Source: Myxosarcina sp. GI1 (GTDB taxonomy: Bacteria > Cyanobacteriota > Cyanobacteriia > Cyanobacteriales > Xenococcaceae). From it: a stretch of 64,000 bases of DNA. Positions 9,571 through 19,610 of this stretch are shown here, piece after piece; position 1 is the first letter of the stretch, and every line of letters begins with the position of its first letter. Below the pieces are notes generated by a model. That model was not told where the DNA came from and did not search any database. It saw nothing but the letters and a program-made list of their open reading frames with translations. The stretch covers positions 202,414 to 266,413 of the forward strand of contig NZ_JRFE01000022.1 in the NCBI RefSeq assembly GCF_000756305.1. Direction: 5' to 3'. The position numbers were made by a program, and so were the translations under genes.

Positions 9571-10675
9571 ATGCTATGGCACTAGCAGTAGACAGGCTAG
9601 AAGGCTGCTGCTTCTCGATCGCTCTTTGTAATGCAACTTCAAAAAGTGAAGTCGCATCCTGCCAACTATAGCTGCCAGCTTTGCTGTATGCCCGCTCGGA
9701 CATAGATTGCCACTCACTATTAGATAACTGGCAGACGTGTTTAATTGCTTTTGCCATATCTAAAGGGTTGTCTGGCTCGACTAAAATTCCATTACCATCT
9801 GCTAATAGTTCGGGAGCGGCACCGCCAGGAACAGCAATAACTGGAGTACGACAAGCCATTGCCTCTAAAATAGGCAAACCAAAGCCTTCCTCACGACTAC
9901 CAAACAACCAGGCATCACATTGTGCATAAATATTTTTAATCGTATCTTGGGATGGCTGTCGCACATATTTGCTATTAGGCGGTAAGGGCAATTCCGAACT
10001 TGGCTTAGAAACACCAAAGGCAACTAAACGTAGTTTGGGAATTTCTTTTTGTACTAGAGCAATAGCTCGAAGATTTATGTCGCAACCCCTCTCTATTTCT
10101 GTGGAATAAAGCATTCCCACTGTGGGAACTTTTTGTTTGCTACGAATAGGTGCATTAAACTGTTGGAGATCGACGCTATTGGGGACAAAGGAAAGATTGG
10201 GATCGCCGTATTTATCTCGCATCAGTTTGAGCAAAAATTGAGAAATAACGATTTTGTGCAGGGGTAGCTGATAAGTTGCCGCGCCAGCACCACCAAAAAC
10301 TTCATGTCCTTGAACGAAATAGGCTTTGGCTCCTTTTTGTGGCGAAAGTTTGGCTACCCATTCGGCGGTATACCAAAACGTGGCGACTACTACATCGGCA
10401 TCTGGTACGTCCTCATCTGCAAGCTGATGTCCTTGAGGAATAATTTTGTGGGGTACATCCAAATTGTCGAAGTGAGAGGGCAGATGTTTGGGTATATCGA
10501 TCCATCCTTGTCCTTTTAGTAGAGAGCGAAACTGCTCTGTTAAGCTAGGCTGCTCGTGTGCTACCGAAACCACAAAAACTTTGTGTCCTCGCTGTTGTAA
10601 GAGTCGAGCGTAAATCGCTACAACCCGAATTCCGCCGCTAAGATTAACAGTAGGCAGTACAAATGTAATTTTCAT
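9563..10675 (-). CDS. Glycosyltransferase family 4
   Basis: A 370-residue GT-B enzyme of the GT4 family. The N-terminal Rossmann half opens with MKITFVLPTVNLSGGIRVV, and the C-terminal half has the donor-binding E-x7-E element in GSREEGFGLPILEAMACRTP (about residues 262-281). GT4 enzymes transfer a sugar with retention, here presumably onto a growing lipid-linked oligosaccharide in the cytoplasm. It begins 21 bases after the flippase gene stop on the same strand, so co-transcription is likely. The C-terminal end lies at the edge of a heptamer repeat tract. The sugar donor cannot be told from sequence. Confidence 0.9.
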
Positions 10676-10696
10676 TTTTTAAAATATCCCTATTTA

Positions 10697-12043
10697 CTAT
10701 AAAATTCTGTCTATGGGAAGTCCGAATCCCCAAATGTATCTGGCTGTCAAAACTACGCCTAGCAAGGCGAAAAGTACCAAAGTCGCCAGTATATCTTGCT
10801 TGAACGTAGATAATTTTTGGCGATATAAACCATAAGCGGTCAAGCCATAAAAGGGCAAATCGTTAAAGGCAATTACAATTACCGCGCCCAAAACACCTTG
10901 AAACTGAAATGCTAAAGGTAAGGCGATCGCCATATAAATAAACTTCAGTAAATTACCCCAGGCGACAAAATTTGGTTTACCAATGGCAAATAAGGCTTTA
11001 TCGCTAGTAATCGACAGCATCAAGGGCCATAGACCTAGTGCCAAAATGGGCAAAATCCAGGCAGCTGGCTCGTATCTGTCGTCGTATAAAAAGGTAATTA
11101 GAAAATCGCCAAATCCAACCATCATGGTTAGTGCGATTGCCTGACCGAGTAAAATTAACCATCGTTGTTCGATAATTTTACGGCGCAATTGCTTACGGGG
11201 TAGACTGGCATATTTGACGATCGTAGGATATAAAACTCGAAAGCTGACTTTACTTACTATTTGTTCGGGAATATCGGCAAAGGTAAAGGCAATGATATAA
11301 AAACTTAGCATTTCTAGAGTAAAAAGTTTGCCTAACATCAGCCTGTCTATTTCTGAAGCCAAAAAGGTCATGGCAGTAGATATAAAGATCCATCTACCAA
11401 AGGAAGAAAGTTCTTTGACTGCTTCTTTATCCCAAGCAAAACGATTGGAAAATTTAGTGCTTAGTCGATGACTCCAGATTAACTCTGCGATCGCTGAAGT
11501 AAGAGTTCCCGCTACTAAAGCCCAAATGCTGGGGCTAAACCAAGCCCAGATAACTATAACCGTTAGCGTAATAATTTGTACTCCCAACTCAAACCTGATT
11601 ACTTTACCCACTTCCATCTCACGCTGGAGAGTAGCAACATTGGTAGAGTTAAAGCCAGCTATAATTGAATTTAAACCAACTATTGGCAACAACCATTGCA
11701 GTCTGGGTTCTTCGTAAAACTGAGCTACTGGATAGGAGATTGCCAGACAACCAAGCCAGAGTATAAACCCCCGGATTATCTGAATTGTCCAGGCAGTATT
11801 GAGAAAAGCGGGATCTTCTCCTCGTTTATTCTGCATGATGCTGGGAACAATCCCAATATCGGAAAAGAGATTTAACCCCATGATAAAAACGTTGACCAAA
11901 GCCATTAAGCCAAATAGCTCTGGAACGAGTAACCGAGTTAAAATTAGATTGCTTCCCAATCGCAGGGTTTGACCAGTTCCGTAACCAAAAACAGTCCAAA
12001 CGGTTCCTGCGATCGCTCGTTTTTTGAAAGTAGCTGATGACAT
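10697..12043 (-). CDS. Oligosaccharide flippase of the MOP family (Wzx-like)
   Basis: A 448-residue polytopic protein. The N-terminus (FKKRAIAGTVWTVFGYGTGQ) and the early RLLVPELFGLMALVNVF stretch are typical of the polysaccharide-synthesis and MOP exporter family, which flips undecaprenyl-linked repeat units across the plasma membrane. Hydrophobic segments run along the whole length, with a charged cytoplasmic loop (ASLPRKQLRRKIIEQRW) in the middle, as in WzxC-like members. The neighbours are a GT4 gene 41 bases upstream and another 21 bases downstream, all leftward, which supports one Wzx/Wzy-type operon. Confidence 0.9.
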   Translation of the reverse strand: MSSATFKKRAIAGTVWTVFGYGTGQTLRLGSNLILTRLLVPELFGLMALVNVFIMGLNLFSDIGIVPSIMQNKRGEDPAFLNTAWTIQIIRGFILWLGCLAISYPVAQFYEEPRLQWLLPIVGLNSIIAGFNSTNVATLQREMEVGKVIRFELGVQIITLTVIVIWAWFSPSIWALVAGTLTSAIAELIWSHRLSTKFSNRFAWDKEAVKELSSFGRWIFISTAMTFLASEIDRLMLGKLFTLEMLSFYIIAFTFADIPEQIVSKVSFRVLYPTIVKYASLPRKQLRRKIIEQRWLILLGQAIALTMMVGFGDFLITFLYDDRYEPAAWILPILALGLWPLMLSITSDKALFAIGKPNFVAWGNLLKFIYMAIALPLAFQFQGVLGAVIVIAFNDLPFYGLTAYGLYRQKLSTFKQDILATLVLFALLGVVLTARYIWGFGLPIDRIL

Positions 12044-12084
12044 GGGTAGTTGTGGGGTGTATGAGTAAAAAAAAGAATTATTGA

Positions 12085-13350
12085 TTAAATAGAACTACTT
12101 ACTGGTACTCGCTCGATCGCTATTTCTGTAGTTAACTGTTTGATTTGAAATTCCTGTTGTCTAAATAGTGCGGCTAATTTCTTAGCTTCGATCGCTACAT
12201 CATGCTGACGAGCTACTTTTGCCGCTCCGCTGCGACCCATTTGACTCAGTTGCTCTGTAGGTAATTGCAGCACCTGACGCATCGCCTTAGTTAAAGCTGC
12301 TGCCGAACCAGAAGGAACTAACCAACCTGAAACTTCGGGTTCTACCAGTTCGGGTATTCCTGCGATATAGGTACTGACTACGGGACGACCCAAAGCTAAA
12401 GCTTCCATAATCACTACGGGCAAACCTTCGGCAAAACTAGCCAGAATTGTAGCTCGCGAATTAAGCATCTGTTGGCAGACTTCATCATTGTTTGCCCAGC
12501 CAGTAATGGTAATGCAATCGTGTAACTTATATCGAGCGATCGCGCTTTCAATTTGCGCTCTTAGTTCGCCATCTCCTACTAAAACCAGCTTAAATTTAAT
12601 TCCTTCTAAAGCTAGCTGATGGGCTGCTTCTAACAATAATAAATGCCCTTTTTGTTCGTTTAGTCTGCCGACGCAAACTAACTGTGAAGTTTCTGGTACG
12701 GGGGTTATCTCTCGCTCGAAAAAGGAGCGGTCTAAACCACAGCGAACGATGTGTATCTTCGACCAGTATTGTCGATCGCACCAACGATAAAGCTGGCTCT
12801 GACAATAAGAACTAATGGCTACGACAAAACTCGCTCGTTTAATTTTTTCTTCTAAAGACAATATCACTGCGCGATCGATGCTTTCTGGTCCATGAACGGT
12901 AAAGCTGTATGGCGGTCCTCCTAAGACGCGACACAACATGGCTACAGCGGTAGGATTGAAGGCAAAATGGGCATGAAGGCGATCTATACCTGCATCTGTC
13001 ACCCAACCTAGCAGTACACAAGCTTCTGCTAGATAAGCTAAATGAACTAAAACTCCCCGATCTTTATGCCAACCACAGGCGATCGCTAACTTGGTTGCCA
13101 TTAAAAATCGTCTGGGTCTAGTTATGGCTACCCGCAATAAACCTACAAGCAAACCAACTATGCCTACTTCTAAGACAAATCTAGTCTTGGCTAACTCTAA
13201 CTTGTCAGCGCGATCGACTATTTCAGAAGGAGAGCGGCGAATCGAAAATCGAAAAACTTCAAATCCCTCTGCTTCTAGGGCTTGAATTTCTCGTCGTATA
13301 AAACTATGGCTAACCGCAGGATATTGATTTATTAAATAAGCAATTTTCAT
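12085..13350 (-). CDS. Glycosyltransferase family 4, colanic-acid (WcaL)-like
   Basis: A 421-residue GT4 enzyme and probably the first gene of the leftward polysaccharide set. Seen: an N-terminus KIAYLINQYPAVSHSFIRRE, characteristic of WcaL/AmsK-like transferases, a VCVGRLNEQKGH strand opening the C-terminal domain (about 225), and the donor site FAEGLPVVIMEALALGRPVV (about 310). The open frame starts with GTG directly followed by ATG; I use the ATG at 13350. The 750 bases upstream are non-coding and divergent to another transferase gene, so promoters for both directions should lie there. Confidence 0.9.
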   Translation of the reverse strand: MKIAYLINQYPAVSHSFIRREIQALEAEGFEVFRFSIRRSPSEIVDRADKLELAKTRFVLEVGIVGLLVGLLRVAITRPRRFLMATKLAIACGWHKDRGVLVHLAYLAEACVLLGWVTDAGIDRLHAHFAFNPTAVAMLCRVLGGPPYSFTVHGPESIDRAVILSLEEKIKRASFVVAISSYCQSQLYRWCDRQYWSKIHIVRCGLDRSFFEREITPVPETSQLVCVGRLNEQKGHLLLLEAAHQLALEGIKFKLVLVGDGELRAQIESAIARYKLHDCITITGWANNDEVCQQMLNSRATILASFAEGLPVVIMEALALGRPVVSTYIAGIPELVEPEVSGWLVPSGSAAALTKAMRQVLQLPTEQLSQMGRSGAAKVARQHDVAIEAKKLAALFRQQEFQIKQLTTEIAIERVPVSSSI

Positions 13351-13353
13351 CAC

Positions 13354-14103
13354 GAAATATTAGTAATAGTTATTATTTTTAACTACGTGCTTAATAGTTA
13401 TTAAATTAAAAGATTGATACCAAACATCGTAACCGATGATTTTGTATATTTTAGTTGTATAAAAATTATATAAAGTTTTAATTTTACAAGTCGAAACTGC
13501 AAAGCTACTGATTAATTGACTTTTGCATAATTCAGGTAAAAATACGAATAAAGCAAATTAAAAAAATTTATCTAGCTTTTAAAAACCTATTATTTGGCGG
13601 AATTCATATCGATTTTGTAAAGCTTTAAGTATATGCCGCAAACCCATCATTTATCTTGAATTTAATATATTTCGAGCATTAATTGCCGACATATTTTACA
13701 AACACTTTTTATCGAATCTTCATTTGAATGTTCAAAAAAATATGTCTTAATAGAAATACAAACCAACCCTATCTATCGAATACGAGCAGCTATACAGTTA
13801 TTTTTTGGCTAGGTAGATAAACTTTGTCACCTATAAAGTGTTTAACAAAAAACAAAAATTAAAACGCCATACGTATATTACTTAAGCAAAAACTTTGGTG
13901 AGAGCTTTTAAAGCCAAATTAAGACAAGAGAATGAAAAATATATTTTTTTGCCGATCTCATGTCTATATATTGTTTGTTTGACAAATTTGTTTGGCAAAA
14001 TCTAAAAACCAAAAGTTAATTTTAAATTAACTAAAAAGCAAGCGTTTTGGTTTACTTCAAACGCAAAAACATTATTGTAATTACTATCTATATTTATAAG
14101 TAA
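13354..14103. other. Long AT-rich divergent intergenic region
   Basis: 750 bases without a convincing gene between the leftward and rightward halves of the polysaccharide locus. It is strongly AT-rich, with many A/T runs. An imperfect palindrome, AGTTAAT/ATTAACT, lies near 14012-14031. No RNA gene was recognised. It probably holds the promoters and long leaders of both operons. Confidence 0.6.
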
Positions 14104-15357
14104 ATGAATTTAAGTTACACACAATTAGTATCGGTAGAGCATATTTATATTTTGCTTGCCTTAGCATTATTAATACCGATCGCGGTTTTATTTATTGAAT
14201 GTCTGGCTGCTTTGTTACCCAACCAAAAACAAGTTGACCTAAAGGCAGCTAGTTTGAAATCACGACCAAAAGTTGCTGTATTGATTCCAGCATATAACGA
14301 GGAAGCCTTAATTGGAAAAACTCTTGCTTCGGTGCTGCCTCAGCTAACCAAGCAAGACGAACTAATAGTCATTGCCGACAATTGCAGCGATCGCACGGTA
14401 GAAATAGCAAGAGAATATACTGCTACAGTAATCGAACGAAAAAATACCTCTCATAGAGGAAAAGGATATGCGTTAGACTGCGGCATTGAGTTTGTTAGCA
14501 AGCTTCCCCCAGAAGTTGTGATAATTCTCGATGGAGATTGTATTATCGCGCCAAACACTATCGAACACCTTACAAGACAAGCGATCGCTACGGGTAGACC
14601 AGTTCAAGCTACTTACTTAATGGAACAGCCAGATGAAACCAGTCTCAAAGACCGTATTTCTATGTTTGCTCTGACGGTCAAAAACTTCGTACGTCTGCTT
14701 GGTTTAAATCGTCTGGGATATCATTGCCTACTTACGGGTTCGGGTATGGCTTTTCCCTGGTCAATTATTAGTCAAGTTCCACTAGCTGACGATAATTTAG
14801 TTGAGGACATGCAGCTTGGTATAGACTTAGCTATTGCGGGGTATTCACCGCTATTTTGTTCGACAGCAAAAGTAATAGGTGCTTTGCCTCGCAGAAGCCA
14901 GGCTGCTACCATTCAAAAAACTCGCTGGGAACACGGTCATTTATCTACTTTACGCACTCAAGTTCCTCGTCTACTTAAAGAAGCATGGATGCAACGACGT
15001 TTAGATTTAGTTTTTATGGCATTGGATCTATCCGTTCCTCCTCTATCTCTTTTGGTTACTATTTGGTTCGTGGTGACAGTAATGGGAATAACCGCAGGAA
15101 TTTTACAAGGACAGTGGAACCTTGGTATTTATCTGACAATCTTTGAAGGAATACTCTTAGTCGTGGCTATTTTGGCAGCCTGGGCTAAATTTGGTCGTCA
15201 AATACTTTCTTTAAAAGCTTTGTTAAGCATACCTGTCTATGTCTTTTGGAAGCTTCCTATATATTTTGCTTTTTTCAATCAACCTCAGCAGCAATGGATT
15301 CGGACAGAACGAGAGGTTCCAAACAGTCAGCTTTCAAAAAGTACCGCCAGAACTTAA
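14104..15357 (+). CDS. Membrane-bound glycosyltransferase family 2
   Basis: A 417-residue processive-type GT2 with an N-terminal membrane segment (about 13-36, rich in Leu/Ala/Ile), a catalytic domain, and C-terminal membrane segments (about 300-360). Catalytic features: VLIPAYNEEALIGKTL near 57, ILDGDCII (DxD-type) near 144, a GSGMAF region near 215, EDMQLGIDLA near 236 and KTRWEHGH near 275 (the Q/RxxRW-like acceptor element). Enzymes of this layout make beta-linked polymers or prime exopolysaccharides. It opens the rightward set, followed by a pentapeptide protein and a Wzc-like protein. The polymer is unknown. Confidence 0.85.
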   Translation: MNLSYTQLVSVEHIYILLALALLIPIAVLFIECLAALLPNQKQVDLKAASLKSRPKVAVLIPAYNEEALIGKTLASVLPQLTKQDELIVIADNCSDRTVEIAREYTATVIERKNTSHRGKGYALDCGIEFVSKLPPEVVIILDGDCIIAPNTIEHLTRQAIATGRPVQATYLMEQPDETSLKDRISMFALTVKNFVRLLGLNRLGYHCLLTGSGMAFPWSIISQVPLADDNLVEDMQLGIDLAIAGYSPLFCSTAKVIGALPRRSQAATIQKTRWEHGHLSTLRTQVPRLLKEAWMQRRLDLVFMALDLSVPPLSLLVTIWFVVTVMGITAGILQGQWNLGIYLTIFEGILLVVAILAAWAKFGRQILSLKALLSIPVYVFWKLPIYFAFFNQPQQQWIRTEREVPNSQLSKSTART

Positions 15358-15469
15358 TTGGTTTTTATCGATCGAGACTATTAACAACACTTCCGACATC
15401 GTATATCTCTTTTCGTCTTTTCAATAGTCAAAAATTTAAACTACTATTTTAAAACATAATAAATTATCG

Positions 15470-16027
15470 ATGAAGCAACATATAGAGCAGTTATTTAAAA
15501 AATATATAGTCAATAATAAAAATACTGACGAAAATTTGTTTTATGTTAACGATTTAAGTAAAACTAGTTTGATAGAAGCAGATTTAGAATCAGCCAACTT
15601 CAACAGATTTAACTTGAGAGAGGCAAATTTATCTAAAGCTTTTTTATATAAAGCAGATTTTGGTTATGCCAACTTAAAAAAAGCAACTTTTAAAGAAGCC
15701 CAAATGTGGTTTGTAGATTTAGGACAAGCTAATTTAGAGGAAGCTAATTTAGAAGAGGCAAACCTCAAAAATGCTTATTTATGGAAAGCTAATCTATCTT
15801 TAGCTAACTTACAAAAAGCTTATTTAAAAAATGCCAATTTAGTACAGGCAAATCTTTGGCGGGCCGATTTAAGATATGCAGACCTTAGAGGAACCAATCT
15901 TCAAGGAACCATTTTAAAAGCAGTACGTATAGACAGAGCAAAATATAACCATCAAACTATTTTTCCCAAAGATTTCGATCCAATTAACTCGGGAATGATG
16001 TTACAAAAAAATGAAGTTACAATTTAA
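15470..16027 (+). CDS. Pentapeptide-repeat protein
   Basis: A 185-residue protein made largely of A(D/N)LxxA-type pentapeptide repeats from about residue 35 to 160 (for example ANLEEANLEEANLKNAYLWK), which fold as a right-handed quadrilateral beta-helix. The first 30 residues and the last 25 are not repeats. There is no signal peptide, so it is probably cytosolic. It lies between a GT2 gene and the Wzc-like gene (64 bases), suggesting a structural or scaffolding role in that assembly; this is inference from position only. Pentapeptide proteins have no common function. Confidence 0.85.
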   Translation: MKQHIEQLFKKYIVNNKNTDENLFYVNDLSKTSLIEADLESANFNRFNLREANLSKAFLYKADFGYANLKKATFKEAQMWFVDLGQANLEEANLEEANLKNAYLWKANLSLANLQKAYLKNANLVQANLWRADLRYADLRGTNLQGTILKAVRIDRAKYNHQTIFPKDFDPINSGMMLQKNEVTI

Positions 16028-16091
16028 CTACATATTTATTTTCTACAAAAGTTACGCCTTACTTGAAAAAATCTAAGTTATATATAAAAAA

Positions 16092-18251
16092 ATGCAAAAC
16101 TTACTTAATGATTTTGAAAACGAACCAATTGCTCCAGTTCAGCAGGGATTTAATTTTTCTGGTTTATTAAAAACTGTCAAAAGAAATGCTTTACCTATTG
16201 CAGGAATTTCTGGCGTTATAACTTTGGTTACTTGGCTCGCCAGTTCTACTCTACCTACCTATAGTGGCGATTTTCAACTCTTGGTAGAGCCAGTGACATC
16301 AGAAGCGAAATATTCTGAGCCTAGCACTCTTACTAGTTCTAGTAAAGCAGGAAATGTAGGTTCTTTAGAAATGGATTACTCTACGGTAATCACAATTTTA
16401 AAAAGTCCTGCAATGCTGGCTTCTATTGGCGATCGCGTGCGGCTTCAGTATCCATCTTTTACTCAAAAAGAACTTCGAGATAATTTAAAAATAAAAAGAC
16501 TTAACATAGAAGACGAAGATATGTTAGATAGAACCAAAATTATCGAAGTAAGCTATGAAGATTCAAATCCCGAATTGGTGAGTTTGGTTTTAGATGAAGC
16601 TGCCCAAAAGTATTTAAGTTACTCTCTTGAAGATCGCAAAAACGAAATTAGTCAGGGTGTTGAATTTATCGAACAACAACTGCCAGAACTAAATCAGCGT
16701 GTAAGTAATCTACAAATAAAATTACAGCAATTAAGAGAACAAAATAAATTTATCGATCCCGAAGCTAAAGGCGAAGATTTACTTAAAGAAATCAATAATG
16801 CAAATTTGCAGTTTTTACAAACTCAAAGTGAATTAGAACAGCAAAAAGCACTAAAAAGAAATCTAGAGCAACAATTAAATATGAGTCCTCAAGAAGCGAC
16901 TCAAGCACTCACCCTTAGCGAAAGTCCTAACTACCAAAAACTTTTGGACAGTTTAAAGACATTAGAAATTGATATTTCTGCCAAAACAGCGTTATTTCAA
17001 AACGATAGTCCTCAATTACAAACGCTGTACGACGAACGCCAAAAGCTGCTTACTTTATTAGATAGAGAAACCCAGCGCATTTTAGGACAGAGCTATAATA
17101 GCAAACTCCAAAATTCTCCTTTGCTGAAATTTCAAAGTTCAGTTAATTCAAATATGATTCAGCAGCTAGTGGCAGCTACAAATCAAGCAAAACTATTAGA
17201 AATTCAGCTTAGTTCTTTAGCAAGCCTTAAAAGTAAGCTAGAACAACAGTCACAGCAATTACCCAAAGTATCTCGCCAATACACTGAAGTTAAAAAAGAA
17301 TTAGCTATTGCCAGCCAAACTTTAGAGCAACTTTTGACTCAAAGAGATGCTTTAAGAGTTGAATTAGCACAAAGTCAAGTTCCCTGGGAAATCGTATCTT
17401 CTCCTCAATTATTAAGTGATGCTACAGGTAATCCCGCTCCGCTTCCTGGAGACTCGGAAAAGAAACTAATGATGCTGTTTATGGGCAGCTTGTTTTTGGG
17501 AGTTGGAACTAGCGTTGTTTTTGAAAAATCTCGCGATATTTTTTATAGTGCCGAAGATATTGTAGAGCAGGTAGATTCACCTCTTTTAGGTGTGATTCCT
17601 TTTAATAGCGAAGACGAGCGTGAAGAGGTTAATTCTAACTATTCAGTTCTAGATGCTTTTGACTCACTCTATGCAAACATTAAGTTGCGTTTCAACGACC
17701 GACAAATACATTCGTTGATAATATCTTCTGTATCGGAAAAAGATGAAAAATCTGCTATTGCACTACTTCTAGCCGAAACAGCAGCAGCAATGGGTCAAAA
17801 AGTCTTACTCGTCGATGCCAACTTCCGCACTCCTAGTATTCATTACAAATTAAATCTTGCTAATAATACAGGATTGAGCGACTTGCTTTGCGAGCAAACA
17901 GATTTAGATTTTAATGATTTTATTCAGCGAGATCCCCAAAGAGCAAATCTATTTGTGTTAACTTCAGGAGAAGTATTGCCAAATTCAACCAGAATGCTGG
18001 CTTCCGATCGCATGCAAAATTTAAACCAAAAGTTTCAGGAAACGTTCGATCTGGTAATTTACGATACGTCAGCTTTTCTTACTTATATGGACACTAGCTT
18101 TTTAGCCGCTCATGCAGATGGAATTATTATGGTTGTCAAAGTTGGACAAACTCAAAAGTCTTCAGTAATAAAAGCCGTAGACCAAATTGAGAAATTTCAG
18201 TTGAAAAATCTTGGAGTAATTGCCTTAGACAGTGAAAAGCAAGATTTATAG
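16092..18251 (+). CDS. Wzc-like polysaccharide co-polymerase with degenerate BY-kinase domain
   Basis: A 719-residue protein of the Wzz/Wzc class that controls polymer length and export at the inner membrane. Layout: N-terminal Wzz domain with a membrane segment at about 35-54, a long periplasmic coiled-coil part (about 180-430), a second membrane segment at about 460-478, then a cytoplasmic ATPase-like domain (about 515-719). The kinase domain keeps a Walker A'-like VLLVDANFRTP and a VIYDTSAF strand, but the P-loop position reads SSVSEKDEKSA (about 545-555), without the GxGKS/T of active enzymes. The C-terminus (ALDSEKQDL) lacks the usual tyrosine cluster. It may act without kinase activity. 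It ends the rightward polysaccharide set. Confidence 0.85.
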   Translation: MQNLLNDFENEPIAPVQQGFNFSGLLKTVKRNALPIAGISGVITLVTWLASSTLPTYSGDFQLLVEPVTSEAKYSEPSTLTSSSKAGNVGSLEMDYSTVITILKSPAMLASIGDRVRLQYPSFTQKELRDNLKIKRLNIEDEDMLDRTKIIEVSYEDSNPELVSLVLDEAAQKYLSYSLEDRKNEISQGVEFIEQQLPELNQRVSNLQIKLQQLREQNKFIDPEAKGEDLLKEINNANLQFLQTQSELEQQKALKRNLEQQLNMSPQEATQALTLSESPNYQKLLDSLKTLEIDISAKTALFQNDSPQLQTLYDERQKLLTLLDRETQRILGQSYNSKLQNSPLLKFQSSVNSNMIQQLVAATNQAKLLEIQLSSLASLKSKLEQQSQQLPKVSRQYTEVKKELAIASQTLEQLLTQRDALRVELAQSQVPWEIVSSPQLLSDATGNPAPLPGDSEKKLMMLFMGSLFLGVGTSVVFEKSRDIFYSAEDIVEQVDSPLLGVIPFNSEDEREEVNSNYSVLDAFDSLYANIKLRFNDRQIHSLIISSVSEKDEKSAIALLLAETAAAMGQKVLLVDANFRTPSIHYKLNLANNTGLSDLLCEQTDLDFNDFIQRDPQRANLFVLTSGEVLPNSTRMLASDRMQNLNQKFQETFDLVIYDTSAFLTYMDTSFLAAHADGIIMVVKVGQTQKSSVIKAVDQIEKFQLKNLGVIALDSEKQDL

Positions 18252-18335
18252 GCTCTAGGCGAAAGACAAGGGACTGGAGGACTGGGGGAAGTCTCTAGCA
18301 TAGTGAAACTCTTAGTCTCTCAGTCTCCCATAAAG

Positions 18336-19286
18336 CTACTTTTTCTTCGAGCCAAATAAACCACCAAAAAATCCATTACTATTAGATGAATCAGATTTAT
18401 TTTTCAGATTTGGATTGGTAGATTTAGATTTATCTGTATTTTTGGTTAGCTTTTCTAATTCTTTTTTACTTTCTAGAGCTACAGGATCTTTGGGGTTTGC
18501 CTGACAAGCTTTATTGATATGTACTTTTGCCATTGTTAGTTGTCTTTGCTGAAGATATGCCTTACCCAACAAAGCGTGAATCGAACTGTTCTGAGGTTCT
18601 ATTTTAAGTGCGTCTCGAAGTTCCGCAATTGCTTCTAAAATACTATTTTTTTCCAAATATTGTTTGGCGCGACGTAAATAAGAATCGACAATCGATTCAG
18701 CTGTTGTTTCCTCAGTTGGAGATTGAGTAGGGTTTTTTTGAATCTTTGTCGGTGCTGGTTGTGAAGCACTGGGTTTTGGTTGTTGTCGCTTTACTTTCTC
18801 TTCTCGGCTAACATCGCGCTCGCACTTAAGCATCAAATAAACTAGATTGAGTTCGCTCAATAGCGCAATATTTTCCGATACTTGCTCTAACGATTCATAT
18901 TGTTTTGCAGCAAGACTTTTTAAATGGCGATCGTATATAGTCTCTAATTTATCATTTGCTTGAGCTAGCTCTTTAGCAAACTCGTTAGATATGGCGATTT
19001 GGTCTTTTTTTTCTGCCAAACGTTTACCTAACTGAGTTAAAACTATTTGATGTTCGGCAAAAGTATTTTGACGAGATAATTTTTCGTAAGCTGGATTGAC
19101 TAGCTTGGATAAAATTTCACTAGCTAGCTGTTTATTGCTTTTACAAGTATCGGGATGTAATTTTTGGGCGATTTTTAAATACCTCAAACGTATTTGTTTG
19201 GCATCTGCATCCAATGACACCGCTAAAATTGCATGATAGTCGGTTATTTTGAGTTTGAATAGCCCGTTTTCGATCGCAAAGGACAT
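18336..19286 (-). CDS. J-domain protein with C-terminal TPR
   Basis: A 316-residue DnaJ-like co-chaperone. The J domain occupies about residues 14-72 (DYHAILAVSLDADAKQIR, then the essential HPD in KLHPDTC). A charged helical middle follows, then a Pro/Gln/Thr-rich linker near 170-190 and TPR units from about 200 to 275 (AIAELRDALKIEPQNSSIHA). The tail is Ser/Asn/Lys-rich and ends GFFGGLFGSKKK. J-domains stimulate DnaK ATPase; the TPRs presumably hold a client or partner. There is no zinc-finger region, so it is not a canonical DnaJ. It is convergent with the Wzc-like gene. Confidence 0.85.
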   Translation of the reverse strand: MSFAIENGLFKLKITDYHAILAVSLDADAKQIRLRYLKIAQKLHPDTCKSNKQLASEILSKLVNPAYEKLSRQNTFAEHQIVLTQLGKRLAEKKDQIAISNEFAKELAQANDKLETIYDRHLKSLAAKQYESLEQVSENIALLSELNLVYLMLKCERDVSREEKVKRQQPKPSASQPAPTKIQKNPTQSPTEETTAESIVDSYLRRAKQYLEKNSILEAIAELRDALKIEPQNSSIHALLGKAYLQQRQLTMAKVHINKACQANPKDPVALESKKELEKLTKNTDKSKSTNPNLKNKSDSSNSNGFFGGLFGSKKK

Positions 19287-19610
19287 AGAATTTAGTAAAA
19301 ATTAATTTAGATCGGTCAATAAACTTAATCGTGATATTCTTATTGTTCCCTTTATTACAATGGATCGAACAATTGGGTAAAAATTAAGCTTGGCGATCGC
19401 TATATCAATGAGCAATGAGTAATGAACAATGAGCAATTAAAGAAATTAACAGATAACAAGTAGCGCGGCGATCCTCGCCGCCGTTCGGAGAACGTCGGGA
19501 CGCTCCAGCGTCCGTTTCTACTTAAGTTTTTGCTTCATAGACAAAGTGAATACAAGCAAATTGCTACTTGCTACTTTTAATTGTTCATTGACAATTGTTG
19601 AAAAGATAAT
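19287..19610. other. Intergenic stretch with heptamer repeats and a GC-rich hairpin element
   Basis: 324 bases with no gene. They hold AATGAGC-type heptamers near 19408-19435, the GC-rich structured element listed separately, and a CTTGCTACTT motif near 19563. Confidence 0.6.
19458..19523. repeat. GC-rich multi-hairpin (REP-like) element
   Basis: An outer inverted pair, AAGTAG/CTACTT, encloses two strong hairpins: GCGGCGA-TCC-TCGCCGC at 19465-19481 and a GGACGCT/AGCGTCC pair near 19498-19514. The sharp rise in GC against AT-rich surroundings suggests a mobile or selfish palindromic element rather than a simple terminator, since no T-run follows. Confidence 0.65.
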
